8,695 nt of DNA from Leptolyngbyaceae cyanobacterium SM1_3_5 (lineage in GTDB: Bacteria; Cyanobacteriota; Cyanobacteriia; Elainellales; Elainellaceae). The stretch covers positions 1 to 8,695 of the forward strand of contig JAAUTJ010000161.1 in assembly GCA_012031475.1 (NCBI GenBank), in the 5' to 3' direction. Under the pieces are notes generated by a model. It was not told where the DNA came from and ran no database searches. It saw only the letters and a program-made list of their open reading frames with translations. Position numbers and translations under genes: made by a program. Shown piece by piece: positions 1 to 6,281 of the stretch (positions are counted from its first letter, which is position 1; the number at the start of each line of letters is the position of its first letter).

Positions 1-132
1 AGCAGCGATCGCCTTTTAGATCAAACGTATTATTTTCGCAATAAACTGTTAAACTTTTAAGCAGATTTTGATGCTGCCGAAGTTAAGATCCTCTGCTAGT
101 TTGGATGGGTCGATCGCAAATTGGGAATTCCC

Positions 133-483
133 ATGCGTCAAATCAACTTTCTCGTCATTTTCGTGGTTTGCTTAGCGCTGGTTCTGTTTGGAATTGAAAA
201 CACTGAGCCTGCCGTGATTCACGTGGTTCAAGGCATGGAGGTGCAAGCACCCTTGTCGATCGAGCTTTTGCTGGCAAGCGGTTTAGGCGCAGTGCTGGCC
301 TGGGTGTTCAGCGTTTGGGCACAGGTTCAGCGATCGATCGAGTCGCGAGCCGATCTGCGGCAGCGCGAGGTTCGCATCCAAGAGCTTGAGCAAACCGTGC
401 AGCGCTACAAGGTCGAACTGGAAGAACAGCGCTTGCTGCCTGCTTCTCAGTCAAATTCGTCAACAGAAGCATATGCCCAATAG
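133..483 (+). CDS. LapA-domain (DUF1049) inner-membrane protein
   Basis: 116-residue protein. It opens with a hydrophobic segment (about residues 4-22, from RQINFLVIFVVCLALVLFG), then the short periplasmic stretch NTEPAVIHVV typical of LapA-domain proteins, then a second hydrophobic segment (about 40-60). A charged, probably coiled-coil tail (about 66-100) follows and should lie in the cytoplasm. In Proteobacteria, LapA/LapB proteins act in lipopolysaccharide assembly; the role of the cyanobacterial relatives is not established, so function is inferred from family only. I chose ATG 133 over the in-frame TTG at 121 because the family normally starts MRQINF-like, and a weak GGGA precedes it by six bases. 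Its stop is 3 bases before a 39-aa ORF, which is followed at 4 bases by scpA, so the three probably share a transcript. Confidence 0.85.
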   Translation: MRQINFLVIFVVCLALVLFGIENTEPAVIHVVQGMEVQAPLSIELLLASGLGAVLAWVFSVWAQVQRSIESRADLRQREVRIQELEQTVQRYKVELEEQRLLPASQSNSSTEAYAQ

Positions 484-486
484 CTC

Positions 487-606
487 ATGCCGATGCTCGA
501 TCCGCTCAATGCTTGGAGTTTGATAGTTCCGCTGGGGCTGCTAGGGCTGATTGTTCTGGCAGCCGTTTATTTGTTCGCCTCAGCATCCGGTGACTTGATT
601 TGGTAA
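487..606 (+). CDS. Small single-span membrane protein, 39 aa, unknown
   Basis: Complete ORF from ATG 487 to TAA 606, too short for most gene callers. The product begins MPMLDPLNAWSLIVPLG, has one hydrophobic segment (about residues 12-31, rich in L, I, V and A) and ends SASGDLIW. It exactly fills the gap between the lapA-like stop (483) and the scpA start (611), with spacers of 3 and 4 bases. That packing suggests translational coupling rather than a chance ORF. An alternative start is the ATG at 493. I do not recognise the family, and it does not match the small photosystem or cytochrome b6f subunits I can recall (PetN, PetM, PsbM, PsbX, Psb30). Function unknown. Confidence 0.55.
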   Translation: MPMLDPLNAWSLIVPLGLLGLIVLAAVYLFASASGDLIW

Positions 607-610
607 CTTT

Positions 611-1477
611 ATGACTTCGCTGGCCGACAACGCGATCGCACTGCTGCTCGACATGGCCGAACGGGGCGAACTTGATCCCTGGAATGTGCAGGTGATTGAA
701 GTGATCGATCGCTTCTTGAGCCAGCTTCAACCGACTGCGACAGGCGGACGCGCTGCCTACGAAGCCGATCTTTCGCAGTCGGGTCAAGCGTTTCTCTACG
801 CTTCCATGCTCGTTTTGCTCAAGGCCGACAGCCTCGCTCGCGCTGCCGAAGCGATCGAAGCGCCACCGGAAGAAGAGGAAATTCTGGAACTGACGGGCGA
901 GAATCCGCTTCCCTTGCGGCTGGAGCGATCGCTGCGTCGCCGTGCCGTTGCGCGTCCGCCGCAAAGTCGGCGCGTCACCTTGGCCGAACTGATCGCCCAG
1001 CTTGAAGTGATGGCAACCACGCTGGCTGAGCAAACGCCCCGCGCCCGCGCCCGCCGTCCCAAGCCGCATTCGCGATCGGAAGCAATTGCCTCGATCGCGG
1101 AACTGGCTCATGCCGAAAACTTGTCGGAAGTGGCAGCGGCGATCGAACGTTTTTGCGCGATCACTGGAGCGAAATCAGTCAGGGTCAAGCCTGGATGGAT
1201 TTTGAGGAATTGCTCGATGCTTGGGCGCAGCCCGGAGTTAACCCGATTCCTAGCCATTCGCCGCAGGGCGATCGCGTCGCGTTTTTGGGGACTTTTATTT
1301 CTCTCAGCGCAGTCGAAAGTCGAACTAGCGCAAACCGAGTTTTACCAAGATTTGCAGGTGCGATCGTGCAGCGTTCCCGAAACGGGATCGATCGACGCAG
1401 CGGGAACGGGATCAATTGATGCAGCAGAGACAACCGATCTAACCGAAGCTGCCGTCTCGCTTGCCCTGCTCGATTAG
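611..1477 (+). CDS. scpA: Segregation and condensation protein A (with two compensating frameshifts)
   Basis: ScpA is the kleisin subunit that joins SMC and ScpB in the bacterial condensin complex for chromosome compaction and segregation. The N-terminus has the characteristic ALLLDMAERGELDPWNVQVI (residues 10-29) and VIDRFL, and the C-terminal winged-helix part has FWGLLFLSAQSKVELAQTEF (225-244). The frame stays open for 288 codons, but about residues 182-224 are in the wrong frame. Over 1153-1280 the +1 reading frame gives LRDHWSEISQGQAWMDFEEL and ends QGDRVAF, which is what ScpA should have there. The switches fall in T5 runs at 1150-1154 (one T missing) and 1282-1286 (one extra or two missing). 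The tail after residue 252 carries a tandem TGSIDAA repeat. Corrected, this is an ordinary ScpA; the indels are probably sequence errors. Confidence 0.85.
   Translation: MTSLADNAIALLLDMAERGELDPWNVQVIEVIDRFLSQLQPTATGGRAAYEADLSQSGQAFLYASMLVLLKADSLARAAEAIEAPPEEEEILELTGENPLPLRLERSLRRRAVARPPQSRRVTLAELIAQLEVMATTLAEQTPRARARRPKPHSRSEAIASIAELAHAENLSEVAAAIERFCAITGAKSVRVKPGWILRNCSMLGRSPELTRFLAIRRRAIASRFWGLLFLSAQSKVELAQTEFYQDLQVRSCSVPETGSIDAAGTGSIDAAETTDLTEAAVSLALLD
1382..1429 (+). repeat. 24-bp tandem duplication in the scpA 3' end
   Basis: Two adjacent 24-bp units (1382-1405 and 1406-1429) encode TGSIDAAG and TGSIDAAE. The copies differ at several positions, mostly without changing the protein, which indicates an old, translated duplication rather than an assembly stutter. 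It lies in the C-terminal tail, beyond the conserved kleisin winged helix. Confidence 0.75.
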
Positions 1478-1554
1478 TCTGCTTACACCGAAACAGATGC
1501 AAATTCTGCATAAATCGGTTTAACTTGTTCTAACGGTAAAAATTCGACAAAATG

Positions 1555-1583
1555 TTGCGGCTACTCCTCCCAGAGGCTAGAAG
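1555..1583 (+). promoter_or_regulatory. Weak sigma70-type promoter candidate
   Basis: TTGCGG (1555-1560) and TAGAAG (1578-1583) are separated by 17 bases in the 192-bp gap between scpA and the nucleotidyltransferase gene. Matches to consensus are only 3/6 and 4/6, so this is a suggestion only. A separate promoter for the downstream gene is plausible from the gap size. Confidence 0.2.
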
Positions 1584-1669
1584 AGTGTGAAAGACTGGAA
1601 CAAGCTCATCATTGAGCGCTTTCCGTCAAATCGATCGAAGCTGAATTACGCACAGGCAAGAAGACATTT

Positions 1670-2842
1670 ATGAAAGCCATGATTCTGGCAGCCGGAAAGG
1701 GAACTCGTGTGCGTCCCATCACGTACACGATCCCAAAACCGATGATCCCGATTCTGCAAAAGCCCGTCATGGAATTTTTGCTAGAACTCCTGCGGCAGCA
1801 CGGCTTCACCGAAATTATGGTGAACGTCAGCCACCTTGCGAACGAAATTGAAAGCTATTTTCGCGATGGTCAGCGCTTTGGTGTGCAAATTGCCTATTCC
1901 TTTGAAGGCCGGATTGAAGCGGATGGTGAACTGGTTGGAGCCGCGATCGGCTCGGCGGGCGGAATGCGCCGAATTCAAGATTTTTCGCCGTTCTTTGACG
2001 ATACGTTCGTTGTGCTTTGCGGCGACGCGCTGATCGATCTCGACCTGACCAAGGCGGTGCAGTGGCATCGGGAGAAGGGATCGATCGCCACCGTCGTGAT
2101 GAAAACCGTTCCCAAAGAAGAAGTGTCGAGCTACGGCGTGGTCGTCACCGACGAAGAAGGCCGCATCAAAGCCTTTCAGGAAAAGCCCAAAGTCGAAGAA
2201 GCCCTGAGCAACTGCATCAACACGGGCATCTATATCTTTGAGCCGGAAGTGCTGGACTACATTCCCTCTGGCGTCGAGTTTGACATTGGCGGAGAGCTTT
2301 TTCCCAAGCTGGTCGAAATGGGTGCCCCGTTCTACGGCATTCCGATGGATTTTGAGTGGGTTGATATCGGCAAAGTCCCTGACTACTGGCAGGCGATTCG
2401 CGGCGTTTTGAATGGGGATGTCAAAAATGTGGAAATTCCCGGTCACGAAGTCGCTCCGGGCATCTACACGGGCTTAAACGTCGCCGTCAACTGGGACAAG
2501 GTGAACATCAAAGGACCCGTCTACATCGGCGGCATGACCCGGATCGAAGATGGCGCGACGATCATTGGTCCCACCATGATCGGCCCCAACTGCTGGATCT
2601 GTAGTGGCGCAACGGTTGACAACAGCGTGATCTTTGAATATTCGCGCTTGGGTCCCGGTGTGCGCTTGGTCGATAAGCTGGTTTTCGGTCGCTACTGCGT
2701 CAACAAAGACGGAGACGCGATCGATGTCCAAGCCGCCGCGCTCGACTGGCTGATCACCGACGCTCGCCAAGTCCTACCCGACCAAATGCCCGCCGAACAT
2801 CAAGCGATCGTGGAACTGCTCAGCAGCGATCGCCCCGCCTAG
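1670..2842 (+). CDS. NDP-sugar synthase / sugar-1-phosphate nucleotidyltransferase
   Basis: 390-residue enzyme expected to join a nucleoside triphosphate and a sugar 1-phosphate into an NDP-sugar plus pyrophosphate, for glycan or polysaccharide synthesis in the cytoplasm. The N-terminal Rossmann-type domain has the nucleotide loop LAAGKGTRVRP (6-16), KPMIPI (23-28), the metal-binding LCGD (116-119), FQEKP (169-173), NTGIYIF (184-190) and WVDIGK (230-235). From about residue 265 a C-terminal left-handed beta-helix follows, with hexapeptide-like repeats such as IEDGATIIGPTMIGPNCWI. This layout fits mannose-1-phosphate guanylyltransferase-like and glucose-1-phosphate nucleotidyltransferase-like proteins. 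Base and sugar specificity cannot be read from motifs alone. Start is ATG 1670 (MKAMILAAGKG), which matches the family start. It ends 33 bases from the convergent trmD. Confidence 0.88.
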   Translation: MKAMILAAGKGTRVRPITYTIPKPMIPILQKPVMEFLLELLRQHGFTEIMVNVSHLANEIESYFRDGQRFGVQIAYSFEGRIEADGELVGAAIGSAGGMRRIQDFSPFFDDTFVVLCGDALIDLDLTKAVQWHREKGSIATVVMKTVPKEEVSSYGVVVTDEEGRIKAFQEKPKVEEALSNCINTGIYIFEPEVLDYIPSGVEFDIGGELFPKLVEMGAPFYGIPMDFEWVDIGKVPDYWQAIRGVLNGDVKNVEIPGHEVAPGIYTGLNVAVNWDKVNIKGPVYIGGMTRIEDGATIIGPTMIGPNCWICSGATVDNSVIFEYSRLGPGVRLVDKLVFGRYCVNKDGDAIDVQAAALDWLITDARQVLPDQMPAEHQAIVELLSSDRPA

Positions 2843-2853
2843 CTTATCGATTG

Positions 2854-2876
2854 GGGACGTACAAGCCGTGCGTCCC
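2854..2876. terminator. Hairpin between convergent genes, possible bidirectional terminator
   Basis: GGGACGTAC (2854-2862) can pair with GTGCGTCCC (2868-2876) through nine pairs, one of them G-U, around the loop AAGCC. It fills most of the gap between the nucleotidyltransferase stop and the trmD stop, and touches the last base of the trmD stop codon. Neither side has a clear T tract, so termination is inferred from position and stem strength. Confidence 0.45.
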
Positions 2877-3577
2877 TAGTCATCTTCTTCGGAATGCTCC
2901 TGCTGCCAAGCATCATAGAGATCCGGGCGGCGATCGCGGGTTCGCTGAATCTGCTGCTGTTTGCGCCAGCGGGCGATCGCTTCATGGTTGCCCGATCGCA
3001 GCACGTCCGGGACACTCCAGCCGCGAAAAACCGGAGGCCGAGTGTATTGCGGATAGTCCAGCAGTCCCGCCTCAAAGCTTTCAAACTTCAGCGAATCGGC
3101 TTTTCCCACCGTTCCCGGCAGCAGGCGAATCACGCCATTCAGCAGGGTAAGAGCCGGAATTTCGCCGCAGGTCAAGACAAAATCGCCCAGCGACACTTCT
3201 CGCGTTACCAAATTCGTCACGCGCTCATCAACGCCTTCATAGTGGCCGCAAATCAGCACTAGCTGATCGAAGCTGGCAAGTTCTTGAAACATCGGCTGTC
3301 GCATCGTTTCGCCCTGCGGCGTCAACAAAATTACTTCACGACTGGGCAAAACCGGGAGCGATTCCACAGCGGCAAAAATTGGTTCGGGCTTGATCAGCAT
3401 TCCCACGCCGCCGCCATACGGTTCGTCATCAACGCGATGATGCTTATCCTGCGTAAAATCACGCGGATTCGTGAGAACGACGCTGGCAATTTGGTTGGCG
3501 ATCGCTTTTCCCATCAGGCCAGAACTGAGGGGAGACGCAAAAAAATCTGGAAACAGCGTAACGATATCAATTCGCAC
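2876..3577 (-). CDS. trmD: tRNA (guanine37-N1)-methyltransferase
   Basis: TrmD transfers a methyl group from S-adenosylmethionine to N1 of G37 in tRNAs that read codons starting with C, G or U, preventing +1 slippage. It is a SPOUT-class enzyme with a trefoil knot. Visible signatures, numbered from the GTG start, are DIVTLFPDFF (4-13), VDDEPYGGGVGMLIKPEP (49-66), ICGHYEGVDER (109-119) and the knot strand GDFVLTCGEIPALTLLNGV (131-149), then LLDYPQYTRPPVFRGWSVP (172-190) and SGNHEAIARWR. I placed the start at GTG 3577, giving MRIDIVTLFP, because homologues normally begin one or two residues before DIVTLFP; the alternative is TTG 3586 (236 aa). The length of 233 aa is normal and no frameshift is seen. 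It is convergent with the nucleotidyltransferase gene. Confidence 0.95.
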   Translation of the reverse strand: MRIDIVTLFPDFFASPLSSGLMGKAIANQIASVVLTNPRDFTQDKHHRVDDEPYGGGVGMLIKPEPIFAAVESLPVLPSREVILLTPQGETMRQPMFQELASFDQLVLICGHYEGVDERVTNLVTREVSLGDFVLTCGEIPALTLLNGVIRLLPGTVGKADSLKFESFEAGLLDYPQYTRPPVFRGWSVPDVLRSGNHEAIARWRKQQQIQRTRDRRPDLYDAWQQEHSEEDD

Positions 3578-3637
3578 AAGATTCAAAAAGAGCCGTCGTC
3601 AATCACTATAGTTCTCTCCGCTTCTAGATGACCGAAT

Positions 3638-3776
3638 TTAGGCTGGGTCGTCTGGGTTGAAGAGGCGATCGATCAAACCACGAATTTCCGTCTGCTGAGC
3701 ATCTAAGCGAGCTTCACTTACATTTGCAACTGCTGCAACCCTTCGCAGTTCGCTAAGGCAATTTTTCAGATTTCAT
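3638..3776 (-). pseudogene. Small frameshifted ORF coupled to lysE, about 45 aa
   Basis: An ATG at 3776-3774 overlaps the TGA of the upstream lysE-type gene (TGATG). It reads MKSEKLP and then stops. If one base is removed from the T5 run at 3762-3766 (+ strand), the frame continues for 45 residues, MKSENCLSELRRVAAVANVS followed by EARLDAQQTEIRGLIDRLFN, to TAA at 3640-3638. The C-terminal half looks like a short amphipathic helix (DAQQTEIRGL) resembling ends of small coiled-coil proteins common in cyanobacteria; no family is recognised. It may be a real small gene with a sequence error, or the remnant of a longer one. Confidence 0.35.
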
Positions 3777-4405
3777 CAGGTGCGCCGTTCTACTAGAACA
3801 AGGCGAATGCCAAGCGCAATCAGCAGACTGCCAGTAACTCGATCGAACCACGCGACAACTTTGGGGCGCGTTGTCAACAAAGCACGAATTCGACTTGCTA
3901 GCAGAACAACACCTGCATACCACATCAAACACATAGCAATTGTGATAGCTCCCAGTACAATCACCTGCAAGGTTACGCTACCACGCTGAGGATCGATAAA
4001 CTGTGGGATAAATGCCATGAAGAAAACGATCGCTTTGGGATTAAGAGCATTGCCCAAGAAGCCCTGCATGAACGATCTTGATGTAGTGTCCTGTTTTTGT
4101 TCTAAAGATGAAAGGCCACTTCGACTTTGTAGAGAACGAATTCCTAAATAGATTAGATACACTGCTCCACAAAGCTTTAGAGCGGTGAACAGCACTGTTG
4201 AAGCAAGAACAACTGCCGTCAAACCCAAAATGGCCGCTGTAATGTGAACAAAATAACCGCTACATACACCTAGAGCAGTCAAGAAACCTCCCCTTCGTCC
4301 ATGCCTGAATGTGTTGCTTAGAACAAGCAAGGTATCTGGACCAGGGGTGATCACTGCAATAGCGCATGTTACTAGAAATAATACAAATGATGCTGGCTCA
4401 AACAT
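3776..4405 (-). CDS. LysE/RhtB family amino-acid exporter
   Basis: 209-residue integral membrane protein of the LysE/RhtB superfamily, which exports amino acids or related small molecules. The N-terminus has the family signature ITPGPDTLLVLSNTFRHGRR (19-38), followed by a glycine-rich second helix (GFLTALGVCSGYFVHITAAI), a third helix ending CGAVYLIYLGIRSL, the hydrophilic linker (about 92-110), QGFLGNALNPKAIVFFMAF, and two or three C-terminal helices. About six membrane segments are expected. Substrate cannot be told from sequence. Start ATG 4405 fits the family (short residue run before TPGPD). The next small ORF overlaps its stop. The gene appears more AT-rich than its neighbours and has no HIP1 site, which could mean later acquisition, though I have not computed this. 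Confidence 0.9.
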   Translation of the reverse strand: MFEPASFVLFLVTCAIAVITPGPDTLLVLSNTFRHGRRGGFLTALGVCSGYFVHITAAILGLTAVVLASTVLFTALKLCGAVYLIYLGIRSLQSRSGLSSLEQKQDTTSRSFMQGFLGNALNPKAIVFFMAFIPQFIDPQRGSVTLQVIVLGAITIAMCLMWYAGVVLLASRIRALLTTRPKVVAWFDRVTGSLLIALGIRLVLVERRT

Positions 4406-4434
4406 AAGGTTTTTACATTCAAAACAACACTTTC

Positions 4435-4440
4435 ATATTA
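4435..4440 (-). promoter_or_regulatory. -10 candidate for the lysE-type gene
   Basis: TAATAT (on the - strand) lies 29 bases upstream of the ATG at 4405, in an AT-rich stretch after the apcC terminator. No convincing -35 hexamer is seen at 16-18 bases. The gene needs its own promoter if the terminator works, which is the main support. Confidence 0.3.
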
Positions 4441-4472
4441 CAAGTAGTCTTCTTTTTTGAATTCTAGCGGAC

Positions 4473-4498
4473 AAAAAAAGGCCGCTCGTGGCGACCTT
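4473..4498 (-). terminator. Intrinsic terminator of the apc operon
   Basis: On the - strand AAGGTCGC (4498-4491) and GCGGCCTT (4485-4478) form an 8-bp stem with one G-U pair around the loop CACGA. It runs directly into a run of T (4479-4473). It lies 30 bases past the apcC stop and separates the operon from the lysE-type gene on the same strand. Confidence 0.88.
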
Positions 4499-4527
4499 CC
4501 AAAATGCGATTGAATTGTAGCTTTGAC

Positions 4528-4731
4528 TTAGGCGAGTCCGGTGTTCATGCCGGGTTTGCCAGTTGAGAGTTCCACCTTGACGATTTTGCCGCCCATTTTC
4601 TGAATGCGCTGCTGCTCTTTGAACCAGTTCTCGTAGGGAACGAGCTTGGTGAAATAGGTATTTTGTAGTTCGCGCTGCGTCCGAATTCGGGTTTGGCTGG
4701 GAACGCAGGCGGTCACTTTGAACATCCGCAT
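4528..4731 (-). CDS. apcC: Allophycocyanin core linker LC7.8
   Basis: 67-residue small core linker of the phycobilisome. It caps allophycocyanin trimers in the core cylinders and tunes their spectra. The sequence is that of a complete, typical ApcC: MRMFKVTACVPSQTRIRTQR, then ELQNTYFTKLVPYENWFKEQ, then QRIQKMGGKIVKVEL, ending GKPGMNTGLA. The start is supported by an AGGAG at 4745-4741, nine bases before the ATG. It is third in the operon, 300 bases after apcB, and an intrinsic terminator follows it. No frameshift is seen. Confidence 0.98.
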   Translation of the reverse strand: MRMFKVTACVPSQTRIRTQRELQNTYFTKLVPYENWFKEQQRIQKMGGKIVKVELSTGKPGMNTGLA

Positions 4732-5031
4732 GGGGTTTGACTCCTAGAGTTGAGGGAACCGGAATTAGACGCTGTTATGTCTAAGAATTTGAGGAAAGCT
4801 CTCGCAGACGATCGATCTGCAAGCTGAACCGAGCTTTGCCTGCTATGAAATTTTGAATTTCTATGGTCGCATTGACTGCGATCGATTGGGTGCAAATCTA
4901 AAGTTCTGAGCGTCTGAAGTCAATTTTAAATCGGCACAGCCACAAGATTAGCCCTTGCAAATTTAACACTCACTCCAGACGGCTCAGAGCTTACACTGCT
5001 AACCGCTCATACCCGATTAGCGGAGGCTTAC
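4732..5031 (-). other. apcB-apcC intergenic region with hairpins
   Basis: 300 bases without a supported gene. Next to apcC is the ribosome-binding site AGGAG (4745-4741). A stem CTCGCAGA (4801-4808) / TCTGCAAG (4816-4823), written on the + strand and with one mismatch or wobble, encloses the palindromic loop CGATCGA. Just after the apcB stop a weaker repeat involves CCGCT and AGCGG (about 5003-5022). No T tract follows either, so these look more like processing or stability elements than terminators. A separate apcC promoter could also lie here, but I found no convincing one. Confidence 0.5.
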
Positions 5032-5518
5032 TTAGCTCAAGCCAGAGCAGATGTAGTCGAGGTAGACACCCATTTCCTTACCTGCGTCTGCGCCCACCAA
5101 GCTGGCGGTCACTTCTTTCATGGCTTGGATCGACTGCACGGTGGCCGCAATGGGCACACCCAGCGAGTTGTAGGTTTCCTTCAGGCCGTTGAGGACGCGC
5201 TCATCGAGGATGGAGGGGTCGCCAGCCAGCATTGCGTAGGTGCTGTAGCGGAGGTAGTAGTCCAGGTCGCGGATGCAGGCGGCATAGCGACGGGTGGTGT
5301 ACATGTTTCCGCCGGGACGGGTGATGTCAGAGTACAGCAGCGACTTTTGCGACGGCTTCTTTGACAATTTGAGCGGCGTTGGCGCTGATCGTGGTGGCTG
5401 CACGGACGCGCAGTTCACCCGTTTGGAAATAGCCTTTCAGCTTTTCCATTGCGCTGGTGTCCAGGTATTTGCCCTGAACGTCGGAGGAGTTGATAACCGA
5501 GGTAATTGCGTCTTGCAT
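5032..5518 (-). CDS. apcB: Allophycocyanin beta subunit, broken by a +1 frameshift
   Basis: The beta subunit pairs with ApcA and carries phycocyanobilin in the phycobilisome core. From ATG 5518 the frame reads MQDAITSVINSSDVQGKYLD and continues normally to KEAVAK (residue 58), then leaves the family sequence and stops. From residue 59 the normal protein continues one frame over: SLLYSDITRPGGNMYTTRRY to DYICSGLS and TAG/TAA at 5032. The switch is at a T4 run, 5345-5348 on the + strand, where T3 restores the frame. Corrected, the protein is exactly 161 residues, with the chromophore cysteine at 81 and the methylatable asparagine at 71, as in the family. The start has AAGGAA at 5532-5527, eight bases upstream. 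Either a sequence error (likely) or a real lesion that would disable the phycobilisome core. Confidence 0.93.
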
Positions 5519-5557
5519 GGATTTGATTCCTTGAAACCGGATTGCAATACTGTTAGT

Positions 5558-5621
5558 TGAAAACAGCCGTTTTAGCTGAAACAGCCGTTAATGAAACAGC
5601 CGTTGATGAAACAGCAGAAAT
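5558..5621. repeat. 15-bp tandem repeat in the apcA-apcB spacer
   Basis: Imperfect copies of TGAAACAGCCGTTRA lie head to tail: 5558-5576 (a longer, divergent copy), 5577-5591, 5592-5606 and 5607-5621 (last copy degenerate after TGAAACAGC). The core AAACAGCCGTTT is a small inverted repeat; in the first copy five A/T-rich pairs can close on AGCC. It lies in the leader of apcB, ending 10 bases before the apcA stop side. It resembles the short tandem repeats seen in cyanobacterial intergenic regions; function unknown. Confidence 0.8.
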
Positions 5622-5631
5622 GGCCTAAGCC

Positions 5632-6117
5632 TTACTGCATTGCGCCGACGAGGTAGTCGAAGTAGGAGCCAGCTTCCGAAGCGTCTTCGCCCGACATCAT
5701 CGAGGTAGCGACGTTCTTCATGGCGCGGACGCTTTCAGCGACGGCTTCGATCGGAGTTCCGAGCGAGCGGTACATTTCGCGTACACCGACGACACCGATT
5801 TCTTCGATCGGGCTGACATCACCAGCAACGATTCCGTAGGTGATCAAACGGAGGTAGTAGTCCATGTCGCGCAGGCAGGTGGCGGTCATTTCTTCACCGT
5901 AGGCATTGCCACCGGGGGAAACGACGTCCGGGCGCTTTTGGAACAGTTGGTCGCCAGCTTGCTTGACGATGCGCTCGCGCGATTCGGTCAGCACTTGTGC
6001 GATCCGCAGGCGGCGTTCGCCCGAAGTCACAAAGCCTTTGATCCGATCCAATTCACCGGGGCTGAGGTAGCGGGCTTCAGCGTCGGCATTCACGATCGAT
6101 TTCGTGACAATACTCAT
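5632..6117 (-). CDS. apcA: Allophycocyanin alpha subunit
   Basis: 161-residue alpha subunit of allophycocyanin, the core antenna pigment-protein that passes energy from phycocyanin rods to the photosystems. The sequence is complete: MSIVTKSIVNADAEARYLSP, ELDRIKGFVTSGERRLRIAQ, then EEMTATCLRDMDYYLRLITY with the chromophore cysteine at residue 81, and the end SYFDYLVGAMQ. I set the start at ATG 6117 although the frame is open to a GTG at 6192. Homologues start MSIVTKSIVNADAEARYLSP, and a strong GGAGG lies at 6131-6127, nine bases before this ATG. It is the first gene of apcABC; the core-membrane linker gene apcE is not upstream here. Spacer to apcB is 113 bases. Confidence 0.98.
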   Translation of the reverse strand: MSIVTKSIVNADAEARYLSPGELDRIKGFVTSGERRLRIAQVLTESRERIVKQAGDQLFQKRPDVVSPGGNAYGEEMTATCLRDMDYYLRLITYGIVAGDVSPIEEIGVVGVREMYRSLGTPIEAVAESVRAMKNVATSMMSGEDASEAGSYFDYLVGAMQ

Positions 6118-6126
6118 TGATGGGTT

Positions 6127-6131
6127 CCTCC
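6127..6131 (-). promoter_or_regulatory. Ribosome-binding site of apcA
   Basis: GGAGG on the - strand, nine bases before ATG 6117. It decides between this start and the upstream in-frame GTG at 6192, which has no such site. Confidence 0.8.
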
Positions 6132-6167
6132 GAAAAGAAAAATGTAACCAGATGTGTTTAAACTGGC

Positions 6168-6189
6168 GCTCAGTGATGAGCGACTGAGC
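6168..6189 (-). promoter_or_regulatory. Hairpin in the apcA leader
   Basis: GCTCAGT (6189-6183 complement reading) and ACTGAGC form a perfect 7-bp stem around an 8-base loop (6175-6182), about 50 bases upstream of the apcA start. It probably lies in the 5' untranslated region or promoter; a role in message stability is inference. Confidence 0.4.
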
Positions 6190-6281
6190 CACAATGCCAG
6201 AACTGCTAATCCGTTTGACCGAAATTCAGCAGGCATCCTCTAATTTACCTTGGGTGCGTTCAGAAAGTTTGGGCGTTTCCA

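Noticed and set aside
506..1111. Long antisense frames over scpA, the nucleotidyltransferase and trmD (for example 506-1111, 1781-2446, 2894-3262)
   Set aside because: They are opposite clearly recognised genes, have arginine- or histidine-rich compositions typical of shadow frames, and show no family signatures.
1150..1286. Programmed ribosomal frameshifting in scpA
   Set aside because: Two opposite shifts would be needed in simple T5 runs, with no slippery heptamer or downstream structure, and other genes show the same kind of lesion.
1497..1511. ATGCA-AATTC-TGCAT hairpin after scpA as a terminator
   Set aside because: The stem is only 5 bp, AT-rich, and has no T tract after it.
4713..4895. 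60-codon frame on the - strand between apcB and apcC
   Set aside because: It overlaps the apcC start in another frame, lacks a ribosome-binding site and shows no recognisable protein pattern; the spacer reads as non-coding.
5632..6192. A longer apcA starting at GTG 6192 (186 aa)
   Set aside because: The extra 25 residues are not part of ApcA, and the GGAGG before ATG 6117 fixes the normal start.
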